From positions 95,418,001-95,482,000 of the forward strand of contig OZ231126.1 of assembly GCA_965153355.1 (NCBI GenBank): a stretch of DNA of 64,000 bases, in the 5' to 3' direction. The notes below the pieces were generated by a model. It was not told the DNA's origin. It was given only the letters and a program-made list of their open reading frames with translations, and did not search any database. A program made the translations under genes and the position numbers. The DNA comes from Flaccisagitta enflata (lineage: Eukaryota > Chaetognatha > Sagittoidea > Aphragmophora). Shown here piece by piece: positions 32,448 through 43,359 of the stretch. How positions within the stretch are numbered: the stretch's first letter is position 1; the number at the start of each line of letters is the position of its first letter.

Positions 32448-33242
32448 TTGATTAAGAATTTTGATCAGAAAATGTCAGATTTGAACAATCATGATGCAAC
32501 TTTGAAAGAACTAATTCAGTCAAAGAAGGTTATCAATGTTTGCTTGGAAAGTTCAGATGATATAGTTGCCTACTTGGAGGAAGAAAAAGATTTGAAAAAT
32601 TCAATCCTGCATTTTTATGAAGATTTTAGTCAAGAGGATCAAGTGGAAATAGCCAAATTACACTTAGGCAAGGAGGTTAAGAAGTATACCCTTGACATTC
32701 CCCCTCAAGAGGGATCAAATAGTTTATATACATTTTTTGATTTACTTTTCAAAGCAATCTATCCAGCAAGCAATTCAACATTGAGTCTGGAGTACAGAAA
32801 CCTGGTTCAAGGTGAAAGAACCATTTTGGAGTTTTCAAAGAGGCTTTGTGTTTTATCATAGAAGATTGGGCTTGATTTGGAGATGGAAAAGCTCAAATTT
32901 ATTTCTGGGATAGCAGAGGAAGAAATTAGAGAGACTCTTCTTAGGGCTGATCTCACTATCTATACATTTTGGGGTTTAGTAAGATACGCAACTAGTTTGG
33001 TTGAAACTTTAAAACTAAGCACAAAAGGTCAGGAGAAGGGGAAAGAAATTAAAACTAAGACTTCATCTAAGTACTTTAAAATGGCCAAGAAGAAGGGTCT
33101 GTCTAGTGGCCAGTGTTACAACTGTCTGAAGGAGTTCCATTGTGCAGTCTCTTGTCCCCAAAAGTTTTGCAAATATTGTGGGGGAAAGACCGCCATAGTA
33201 AGACATTTCAGCTTGGGTTGTCCCAAAGTTAGAATTGAGTAA
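32448..33242 (+). pseudogene. gag-like frame with zinc knuckles and an in-frame TAG
   Basis: A 264-codon frame is interrupted by TAG at 32859-32861; both halves are in the same frame. The first half is acidic-helical, like a capsid-type region (LEYRNLVQGERTILEFSKRL is the usual style of a Ty3/gypsy or PNMA-like capsid end). The second half ends in a CCHC knuckle, CYNCLKEFHCAVSC (C-x2-C-x4-H-x4-C), and a second cluster CKYCGGKTAIVRHFSLGC (C-x2-C-x8-H-x4-C). The length would suit gag. No protease, RT or integrase follows in the next 2 kb. It is either a retroelement remnant or a former domesticated gag gene. A stop in the middle of gag is not where programmed readthrough normally occurs, so decay is the simpler reading. 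Confidence 0.7.
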
Positions 33243-34047
33243 GCAAGCTTGAGAATATGTGTATTAAAGTATTCCTAAATCTTGTATATCTTGTTCTATT
33301 TCATCACTTTGTACTGAAAATTCCTCTGCAAAACAATCTTTGCAATTATGAAATGTGATTCTTTATCAATATTACATATCATTAAAGTATATTTCATATC
33401 TATTTCTGTAATAAGTATTATTATATGGTCATAGAAATTATAATTTTATGAAACACCCTACTGGGAGAAATTTTTATAACTACAGCTTGGATGTCCGTTT
33501 TGTTGCCCGTCTTTTGCCAAGTCGACATATTTTTATCATAAAACGAGATTGCATAATGAAGAAGTGAGGGGAGATTGATATTTATTTTCCGTTTGACTGA
33601 GGGGGGATGTGCTCTGTATGTCTTTCGTAAGTCAGATTGGAAAATATGACGGAATTTGTTATTCATGAGAGAGTTTTTATGTTGGGATAAGAATAAGGAT
33701 AGAATTTTAATGATAACTGTGGATGATATTAGTTTTATCTTATTAATTTTATCAGATGTAAGATAATAACATAAGCATGAAAATACATGTTTATGTATAC
33801 ATATGTATACACATATTCAGTTATAGCAAATAAAAAAAAATGAAATTGGTTATTTTGAAATTTGATTCATTACTGAAAAATTATGAAAAGTGATAGAGAA
33901 TTGTTTGATAAATATGAATATTTTCTGAACGGAAATCACCCAGGATCAGAGTTAATCAGAGTGAATAGAATTTAGGATCATATAAGATAGGATTGAAATT
34001 GTGAGTTGTAAATTTGAAAATTGAAATTTCAACATTTGTGAAATTAT
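33243..34047. other. Unassigned AT-rich sequence
   Basis: No pol-like frame or repeat was recognised. Confidence 0.4.
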
Positions 34048-34260
34048 TCTAGCTGTTTCTATTCTAAATTGTCTAACATCAACAATGTATTATATTTATA
34101 TGTCTTTCTTTCAGAGACATATTTCACATATATTTGTAATGTAAAAAATATATGAAATATTACCCTAGCTATTCTTATTTTAGATTGTCTTACATTAACA
34201 ATGTTTTATATTTGTATGTCTTTCTTTCAAAGACATATTTCATGTATATATGTTACATTC
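34048..34260. repeat. 116-bp tandem duplication
   Basis: ATATGTCTTTCTTTCAGAGA with its flanks at about 34098 recurs at about 34214, with about 85-90% similarity. Confidence 0.75.
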
Positions 34261-34447
34261 AAGATATATTATATATGTGGATACATTTTAAAAAAAATCT
34301 AATGTGTATAGGGTTCTTAGCAATATGCTTCAGTGTGTCTTAAGTTTTGGCGTTAAGATTTTCGTTTAGGAGCCTGTGTCTTTTGCTTTGGTTTTGTTTC
34401 TTGTATTTCTAGCACTTTGGCCGAATCAATAATAAGTCATTCTCTAT

Positions 34448-34850
34448 TTTTGGTCATGTGCGCACGACTTTGCTTGTTGGTCTGTCAGTCTGTCCATCTA
34501 TCCATTCATCACATTTTAGGCATGTTTTTAACACTGTGAACATTTTTGATATCTTTTTGTATACATTTTTTAACATTTTGGCATTTTATCAATTTTTACT
34601 TTTCGTTGTCTTTAGACATTTCTTGGTATTTTTTTAGGCGTTTTTTTTTTTGACAATCTTAGACAAATTGTGAGGGATGCGTCACGCGACTGTTTCCTTT
34701 TTGAGCTTATTCTTTTAAATCTGTTACTTCAATTTTCCATAAGTTTTGGTTGGCGTTTATTTGTATTCTCGCGAACCTAGAGAGGCTGTGTCTGTTGGTC
34801 CGTCGGTCAGTCAGTCAGTTTGTCTACCTGTGACTTAGAGTTGAAATCAC
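34448..34850 (-). mobile_element. Two decayed family A elements
   Basis: 34448-34691 starts GTCATGTGCGCACGAC, then TGTCAGTCTGTCC, and ends CGTCACGCGACTG. 34763-34850 has TATTCTCGCGAACC, then GTTGGTCCGTCGGTCAG. Both are clearly related but diverged. Confidence 0.5.
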
Positions 34851-35159
34851 AAAATACGAGACTTTTCTATATTTCTATATTTCTATTTCATTTTTCAATA
34901 TTTTATTCAATGTTGTATTCTATCATTTATGTGACTATTTTTTCATATATTTTTAGGTTTTGGACAAATATTCTCAACTATATTGTTTTACTGATCAGTC
35001 TGGCCGGAGGATATTGTCATTTTTAGTTGGTATCATTTTGCTACCTCCTTTAGGAGGGGACGGTTGTTTACGGTAAATGATACAATTTTCTTGATGTGAA
35101 AAGGAAAAGGGGGAAGTTGTGAATCTCCCGTTGAAGGGGTGTAGGTGATGCATGCATTG

Positions 35160-35300
35160 CATTGGTGTGGTTAAAGTTGTCGTCATCGTCGTTTTCACCG
35201 TTTTCGCCGTAATTGTCCCTTAAGTCATCGCCGTCATCGTAAATCTCATCGTCGTAGTCTTCAACATCATTATTGTCGTCGTCATCGTCATGGTTTTGTT
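35160..35300. repeat. GTCGTC/ATCGTC trinucleotide-rich patch
   Basis: CGTCATCGTC-type triplets. On the minus strand they give an Asp/Asn-rich frame (DDDDDNND). It could be a small exon but looks like a decayed triplet repeat. Confidence 0.45.
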
Positions 35301-35615
35301 TGTTGGATTGGAGAGGAGGATCCAATCCTGGATAAGCGGAAATGGACAAGTGAGTTCAACATTTTAATTATAAAGTTTGCATACCTCAGAGTATGGCCGA
35401 GCGTACCTCTGAGTTGGTTAGTGATTTGTCAGTTGACTAGTAGGTTGGTCGGTTTGTCTGTTTGTCCGTTCATAATGAATTGATTCGTATATGACTATTT
35501 TTGCCTTATGCGAGTCCTGTGATATATTTTTTTTGGAGATGGTCATAGGGAGGATATATATGATGTTACTAGAAAAAAATATATATCTGACGTTAAATAG
35601 AGACACAAGTAGACT

Positions 35616-35622
<7 letters not shown>

Positions 35623-35709
<87 letters not shown>

Positions 35710-36340
35710 CACACATACACACACATACGCACACACATACGCATACATACATTTGATGGACAAAGAGGGACAGACACAAGTAGACTGAGGGACACATACA
35801 CACACACATATACACACACACATACACACATACACAGACACATACAAATACACATACACACACACACACTCACACACACATACACGCACACACACACATA
35901 CACACATTTGATGGACAAAGAGGGACAGACACAAGTAGACTGAGGGACACACACACACACATACACACATACACACACACAGACACATACACACACATAT
36001 ACACATACACATACATATACACATACACACACACACTCACACACACATACACGCACACACACATATATACACATACACACACACATACACGTATACATAC
36101 ACACATACACACATTTGATGGACAAAGAGGGACAGACACAAGTAGACTGAGGGACACACACACACACATACACACATACACACACACAGACACATACACA
36201 CACATATACACATACACATACATATACACATACACACACACACTCACACACACATACACGCACACACACATATATACACATACACACACACATACACGTA
36301 TACATACACACATACACATGTGATGGACAAAGAGGGATAG
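35623..36340. repeat. (CA)n and ~207-bp CA-rich tandem repeats
   Basis: Pure (CA)n at 35623-35694, then units holding TTTGATGGACAAAGAGGGAC and AAGTAGACTGAGGGACAC at 35750, 35905, 36114 and about 36320. The last two full units are nearly identical. Confidence 0.93.
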
Positions 36341-36840
36341 ACACAAGTAGACTGAGGGACAAATCGGGACAGAGACAGAGAAAGACAACTGACAAAGACA
36401 GACAGATAGACAGAATGGGAGAGAGATAGATTGATGGAGAGGAACAGACAACTGACAAAGACGACTGACAAAGACAGACAGATAGACAGAATGGGAGAGA
36501 GATAGATTGATGGAGAGGAACAGACAGATAGATAAAGCGAGGGAGAGAGACCGAGAGAGAGACAAAGACAGAGAGACAGACTGATGGACAGATAAAGGGA
36601 GAAATAGACTGAGGGAAGGACCGATAGTTAAAGCGAGAAAGATAGATCAAGAAAGAGACAAAGACAGTGACACGGACAGACAGAGACAGACAGATGGAGA
36701 GGGATAGGCAGAGACAGATAGACTGATAAACAGGAGGACAGACAGAAATTAAAACATAACGAGGGACAGACATACCAAGAAAGACAGACAGACAGAGTGG
36801 GACAGACAAACTGAGGTACACTCATAATTTTTTTAAGATT
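36341..36840. repeat. GACA/GATA-rich low-complexity region
   Basis: A ~72-bp duplication (GACAGATAGACAGAATGGGA with its flanks) lies at about 36400 and 36478. The rest is GACAGA-rich. Confidence 0.85.
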
Positions 36841-37567
36841 GAGATTGACGTATTTAAAGATAAGAAAAATAGTGTACAGGATTCGCCTCTTCACCTTCTT
36901 ATTTCCCTCTATTCCGTTTTTTTATCCGATGTCCATTGCTTTGAACTAAATTCGGGCTGTCTGATCGTGTGGCTGGCTTATACAATTTTATTCACAGGGT
37001 AGAATTGCAATTGGGTGAGTTGTTACAAAGCGAAAGATTTTTCATTTTTACTTTTTCGTAGTTGACCATTCCTAAGATTTGAAAAAAAAACAAAACAACA
37101 AATAAATCATGCGTATTTTTAGAATACTTAATAGCATCATTGAACAAGATTGCAAGAGACCTTGCATCATAGTGTTATATGGTATGTCAGTTTAGTCAGT
37201 TTGCCAATAGTCTATTCCTCTTTTGGTCTGATTGTCGAAAGTGTAAACGAGGGTTGAGTGTGCATATCAGTTTGTCGGGTTGATACATGTATGGCATATG
37301 ACGGCGATTCTTCGAAAACAATTTGTTATTGAGATGCTTGGGGTATATAGTCTTTATCATTAAATGCCTTAAAAATGAATCTAATCATATAAATGAATTA
37401 AAGAAAAAAAAAAAGGAATATTTGTAAAACTGTATTAACATGTTTTTATTCTGCTATTGGAATTTCAGATGCAAGAAAATTCTGTATCTAAATAATAACA
37501 GTTGACATACCAAATGTTGCCTTTCGAAGCGCGATGTCATACGTCACTTAGAGGATTTACCCATTTG
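36841..37567. other. Unassigned sequence
   Basis: Nothing supported. A 17-bp interval with flawless splice borders (36998-37014) is too small to call. Confidence 0.35.
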
Positions 37568-37668
37568 TTTTTTTTGTCTGTTTGTTTGTTTGTTTGTCTG
37601 TTTGTTTGTTTGTTTGTTTGTTTGTTTGTTTGTTTGTTTGTTTGTTTGTTTGTTTGTATGTTTGTTTC
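37568..37668. repeat. (GTTT)n microsatellite
   Basis: About 24 GTTT units with GTCT variants. Confidence 0.97.
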
Positions 37669-38294
37669 TTAATTGTTGGTCGTTCGTTTCATCAATTGTA
37701 GCCGCCCAACCCTCATGTTAAATCTGGGGTAAATTAGGTGTGTCGAAAATTGTGTGTTGGATGTGCCACATATTTTTTTCATGTTCTTTAATCACGTGTC
37801 TGTGACACGTGGAGTGTGATGTGATGTGTTTATGGTAGAACGACATTTGATTCTCTAAGGGTGGTTATGTCAAGGCCGCGTGGTACTTTTGGTATCCATA
37901 CGTCTGTCCATTGGATAGCCGGTCAGTCAAGTACTGTAATGATAAGTTATTGATGTTGTTTGCACGATACGGGGATGGTCAAATGTCATGCTGCTGCTTG
38001 AATATTGTATTTTAGTGTCCATCTCTCCTGCACTGTAAAAGAGAAAAACGGTAGGCGCTGTTTGGTACTAATTGAGTTGTTTTAAAATCTTAAGATGGGT
38101 GTTGGTTGTTGATCTGTTAAATTTGTCATTTCAAATTGTTCATTTCTCCTGTTTTATTTCTAGCTTTGTTTTTTTTTCTTTCTTCTATCTTGAGCAAAAT
38201 AACATGTTCAATGAAAGCTAAGGTGGCTTCATTTGACATTTTATTTGGCTTCTTGAACATGTAGGGGTGTAGGTTCACCCCAACATTTTCATTT
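37669..38294. other. Unassigned sequence
   Basis: No gene or known repeat recognised. Confidence 0.35.
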
Positions 38295-38750
38295 TATTTC
38301 CTTTTTGGGACTTGGCTACTGTGGGGTATAGTAGTCAGTCCTCTTACTTCCAACGCATGGGAACATGAAAGAGTCCCCCGGGAGTCGGGGTCTCTGAGAG
38401 TTCAGAGAAGTGGGTCAGTAGCTATACTCCCACGCAAAGTATAGCTCCACCTTCCAGAATGTCAGACCTGTGCTTCTGGAGGGTGGCCATTGGTTGGGCT
38501 GACTTGGCAGAGTCCTTGCCGGTAGGGAGCGCTAGGACTGCCCCCTAGCGTTGGCTCTGACCAGACATGTGCTGCGATGGGGCCATGTAAAGGGGAGATT
38601 AGTAACAGGTCCCCCGATAGACTGGGGAGCTCTTGTTGAGCAAAACATTTTTATATCGGACACCACTTCCCGTAAGTGTGGTACCAAGACCAGGTTAGGA
38701 CCGAATGACACGGCAGGAGAAGGAAGCCTGCGTCATGTTTAGGTCAAAAA
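38295..38750 (+). repeat. SINE-like block (tRNA-like head, GC-rich body)
   Basis: GGGGTATAGTAGTCAGTCCT resembles a tRNA A-box region (GGTATAGTGGTCAG style), followed by CTTACTTCCAACGCATGGG, an anticodon-like arm, and GAAAGAGTCCC, a weak B box. The next ~350 bp (CCCCCTAGCGTTGGCTCTGA, then GGCAGGAGAAGGAAGCCTGC) are clearly more GC-rich than the surroundings. It could be a long SINE or a LINE tail. Confidence 0.35.
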
Positions 38751-39533
38751 TGAGGGAGGAACACAAACTTACAGACAGACCAATGACAATTTTTTTCTAT
38801 TTTTGAAAATTCATTCTCGAGACTTTAGATTTTTATTTGTGGACGGACAGATGGACAAATGGGCTTGGGATTGATTTTGTTGAACAAGCGGGGGTTGGTT
38901 ACAGTGGAGCCCCGCCTACATAGCGACGCCTTTAAGGGTGTCTTTTTGTTTCCTGCCGCACACTAGCTCACCCGGATTGTCACTGCTGAGTGCTGGGCGT
39001 TGTTTCTGGTTGAAAACATGCAACCCTTGTTGGTCCGTCCATTGGTCCGTCCGTCCAGTGTTGCGGGCGGGATAGTCTGTCTATAAGGAAAGGAAATTAC
39101 TAGTGATACTGTTCTCCTAAAAGTATCCTGAAATTGTTAATGTATATCTTTAGGACATAAAATTATAAGATTTCTATTCATTTCTAAACCTTTAGATTCT
39201 TATCCAATTTAGATAAAGAAAGATTGAAACTGTCAATGATTAACCACAGAGTGAAAATATGAAGGTGGTATAGCTTAAAGCGTACACAGCAATTTTTCCT
39301 TCAATTGACAAATGCAGGTTTGGCATTGGGCCTCCTTAGCGACCGTTGACCATCCTGTTGTCTGTAATGACCGATTGTGAAGTTTGCTTAGCTGCGTTGG
39401 CAAGTTGTTTTGTCTGTGTTGGCCGATTGTGACTGTGAGGAATGAATGTATGCGATAAACCAATGTATGCGTGGCCTGTCACAGACTGAAGACATTTATA
39501 GAAAGACTGACTGTGACATACGGACAAGCTGAC

Positions 39534-39536
<3 letters not shown>
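38751..39536. other. Unassigned, with a lone pogo-like end and GTCC runs
   Basis: CAGTGGAGCCCCGCCTACAT at 38901 resembles one end of the 17301 MITE. GTTGGTCCGTCCATTGG follows at about 39029. No partner ends. Confidence 0.4.
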
Positions 39537-39618
<82 letters not shown>

Positions 39619-39628
39619 AGAGAGAGGG
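39537..39628. repeat. (GA)n microsatellite
   Basis: About 90 bp of GA with minor breaks. Confidence 0.97.
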
Positions 39629-41086
39629 AGAGTATAAGGAATTGGTTTAGGGTTAGTTTGGCATAATGGACTTGACTGACTCCTTTTGGAGAACGCTAGA
39701 TTGCGGACCCACCTTGACAGGACACAGATGGATGGATGAAAGGTCTTACAGTAAAAAGTAGAAGTTTTGCTAAGGAATTCTGAAGTAAATTGATGCTTTT
39801 TTTTGTAAGACCTTATAACTGGACTGGGAGGGAAGAGGAATACTTCTATTAGGTGCAAGTTTACGTGTAGGAGAGTTGTATGACATTTGAATGTAAACTT
39901 AGGGTAAAATTACACCTTATAGAAATAATTAAATCCTAAAAGAAAACATAATTTACAGAAGAATTATTGGCCCTCAGAATTTTGACAAATGGACCTATTG
40001 ACATATTTAATGACAAGAATACATGAGAATATTGGAATGGGCCAGACAAATGACTGACATACAGATGTGAGAGTGAATAACTATGAAAATCTTTTATTAC
40101 TGTACTATTGTGAATTGTCTTAATGAATTTTTACTCGGGTTAAGAAAACGAGATTTCAGTATTAGCTATTAGGAAGTAATAATTACTTACTTACAATTTA
40201 CATATGAATTGTGTCGACTGTTAGATCTGCGTTAGCCACTATTGAATTCTTTCATTTACTAATTTCGTGAAAATTTTGGATCATTAATTCTATCAATTAT
40301 TGTTCGAACTGTTATAATCAAAACTCAAGTCAAAGCTCAAGATGCCGACCATTACCGAGATCAAAGAAAATTAACAAAAATGACAGACTGACTGAACATA
40401 AACAGAACATCATCAAAGATATTTCAAAATAAGAGAAATACATATACTAAGTATCAGTTGTAGCACTTTTAGTATCAGTTGTAGCACTGGCAAACACGAG
40501 CAGCCAAATTACACGTACACACCACAATTTCATTATCTGGCTTGTTGCGAAAAAAAAATAAATAAATAAATAAACAAAACAAACAAAAGAAAAGAAAAAA
40601 AAAAAAAAAAAAAAGATTATGCAGACGTTTAAAACGATTAAATTTGCCGGCAGATTTGCCTTTCTCAATTCATCTTTACTAGCAGCAGTAAAGCCAAAAT
40701 ACTGATGTAATATTTGAATTACAGAGGTATTCTGAACCAATGCCACTTCACAAATCCCCATTGTTTCACACCCAGCGGGTGGGGTCTATCCAAGTGCACA
40801 AGTGAACTACACACATACACACACGCACACAAAAAAAAACGCGCTCATCACATCTTGACTCAACCTAGTATATCACCTTTCAAATAACTTGTCAATAACC
40901 TGTAGTGAGAACCGTAGTGCTACATTAGGTGAGTCATAAAATTCTAGAATGCCGACACAGACTCATACAGTGACAATCTATGTGGAGTGGACGTCAAAAG
41001 GAGAAAGAAGAAGAGACCGTTAACATTGATGACACAGATATTGTTGAATTTGATTGTTTTCATATAATTGTTTTATATCAACTGAT
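39629..41086. other. Unassigned sequence
   Basis: No gene was recognised. An A-rich tract lies at 40548-40616 and a tandem AGTATCAGTTGTAGCACT pair at 40450-40486. Confidence 0.4.
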
Positions 41087-41330
41087 GATGTGCAGTTAAG
41101 AGGGGGTGGAGGGTCGAAGCATGTGCAGTTAAGAGGGGGTGGAGGGTCGAAGCAAGTGAGAGAGCAAGCATGAGAGTGGAGGGTCGAATGTGGTGCTGAT
41201 AGGGGAGGGTTGAAGCTTGTGAAGTCAAGAGAGGGTGGAGGGTTGAAGCATGTGGAATCAGAAGAGGGTGGTGGGTCAAAGCTTGTGAAGTCAAGAGAGG
41301 GTGGAGGGTCGAAGCTTTTGGAGTAAAAAA
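41087..41330. repeat. Diverged copies of the 33-bp minisatellite
   Basis: Two good units (GTGCAGTTAAGAGGGGGTGG with AGGGTCGAAGCA), then five or so decayed units (TTGTGAAGTCAAGAGAGGGT). The same family as 30640-31810, 9.3 kb away. Confidence 0.85.
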
Positions 41331-41785
41331 AAGAATGTGAGGGTGAGGGTGGAGAGCGTAAGAAGATGCAGGGGGATGTTGAAGGTAAGGGGTTTATTAT
41401 TATAGTGTAGTCGTGATGAAGTTTTCCAATATCCTCTTTTAGTTATTGTTATATCACAGGGCACCGCCTATTAATCCTTTGAGTATCAGGCCTTATTAAA
41501 CTGTTTAAAGTTGGAAGTAGAGTAAATCACAATTACAATCACTTTTCTCTTTGGGCCTTAGCGAGCAGATTTTGCAACACGGCCCCTGCCCAATGACCTT
41601 ATAGTGACAGAGCTTCCGTAGCTCCATCCATAGGCTCGCTCACTGACTTCGCTGACTCCAACGATGGACAGTGAAATTCAAATATGTGTGTATTAAACGC
41701 GATTAATGGGAATGATCGTGATTGCTGTCGTCAGTGGAAACACGCCCTCAGTGCCAACGGGATTTCGCAAATGGTTTTTTTACAG

Positions 41786-41935
<150 letters not shown>

Positions 41936-42370
41936 AAGAAAGACGGACAGGCGAAAAAAAAAAATTATGCAGAGGCTAATTCAATCAATTGCAGGCCTGT
42001 TTATTCCCCCCCCCAGGGGGGGGGGGAAACAAAGGGTCTGGAGATGGGGAAAGAAATCATAGGGGGAAAAGAGAGAAAAAAAGGAAATTTGGGGAAAATA
42101 TAACTTTTGACATAAAACTCAATTAGTAAAACACAATCTAACACTATCTAAACCTTAACTACATAGTTTCATTGCTATATAGGGAAGAAAATCATAAATA
42201 TAAAAACGCAACGCGACATGTCGCGGGGAAGAAAATCAAAGGCAGGGGGGGGGGAAATCAAAAGCGACTCAATAATATACACCCCTGAATTTAATTGTCT
42301 CAATCACGTTAAATCAAAAAAAAAAAAAAAAAGAAAGGTGGAAAGAGGTTGTCTGTCGCTGTTATTGTAG

Positions 42371-42520
42371 TGACCCGGGTTTACAATACACGTTTTTCTT
42401 TTTATAAGAACACTGTTTATAAGAACATCAGCCTCAGATTTGCCCAAAAAATAAGAACATCCTTAGAACATGCTGAGCCTAAGATTTGAAGATAAGAATG
42501 TAGGTTTTCAAAAAAGTAGT
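42371..42520 (+). repeat. Left inverted flank of the 9-kb satellite region
   Basis: ACAATACACGTTTTTCTTTT, then TATAAGAACA and CAGCCTCAG. Resembles, in inverse, 51560-51697. Together they may be the imperfect ends of one large element. Confidence 0.5.
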
Positions 42521-42968
42521 AAAATTAGATGAAAAACCCTGAATGATGGATATTTTGATAATGCTTTCTAAAATGATAATTCATTATTTATCAAATATTA
42601 ATCTTTCATTCATTTTTATTCAATAAAAATATCTTTTATTTTACAATTGCTTAAAAAAAATTTTTTTTATATAATTATAGATATATAGTTAAAGAGATTA
42701 TCTTACAGAAAATCCAAGTTGGATTTTCCACTATTGAGCCGCTGAGAAAACAGAGTGGATTACCGAAGGGTGAATATACTAAGTCCAAGTTTTCCGGGCG
42801 TCTCTCTGGATATTTTTTAGACGTCTCCATGGTGGCTACAATCAGATTTCTTTCCATTTTCCATATGACTCAAAATAGTTTTTCTTCTGTCACAGGCACT
42901 GCAGAGAGCTTCAATGCTTTCTACCTCAGTGATCCTAATTTTCTGTCTGTCTCCATCTTTATCCTTTT

Positions 42969-43281
42969 TGGGCAGCGGCCCCAAAGGGCCGATGTCCTGT
43001 AGGACAAGTGAATTTCCATACATCCGTCCGTCCGTACATCCCCCCAAGCTTCTCTAGCCTCAAATTCCCATTTTTCTTATTGAACAGCATGGAAAATTGA
43101 TAAAAAATGGAAAAAATATAGAATAATAATATAGCAAATTAACAAAAAATTGACAAAATCTAAAACTCCCATTGAATATCAAAGAAAATTGCTCTAAGGC
43201 CTCAAATATGCCCTCTCAGGATATAAGGAAATTCACCCGTGTCCTGCAGGACATCGGCGTTTTGGGGCTTCTGCTCTGCTC
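42969..43281 (-). mobile_element. Family C hairpin element, inverted copy
   Basis: GGGCAGCGGCCCCAAAGGGC at 42974, then GTCCTGTAGGAC and a (GTCC)n run, a TCAAAT-rich body, and the other end with GTGTCCTGCAGGACATCGG. The tetranucleotide run lies next to the left end, so the copy is reversed relative to 21829-22364. Confidence 0.75.
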
Positions 43282-43359
43282 TTAATCCACTTCTTCAGCT
43301 AATCAAAGCAATCAGGGCATCAGGTACCACTGACAATGTGCAATACTTGGATGACTTAT

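Noticed and set aside
32859-32861. Programmed TAG readthrough in the gag-like frame
   Set aside because: The stop is before the zinc knuckles, in the middle of gag, not at a gag/pol border, and no pol follows. Decay is simpler.
35068-35349. Asp/Asn-rich 93-codon minus-strand frame
   Set aside because: Caused by GTC/ATC triplet repetition; no splice sites of quality.
35418-36821. 467-codon Cys/Val/Ser frame
   Set aside because: Translation of (CA)n and GACA-rich repeats.
36998-37014. 17-bp interval with consensus acceptor and GTGAGT donor
   Set aside because: Too short to evaluate without transcripts.
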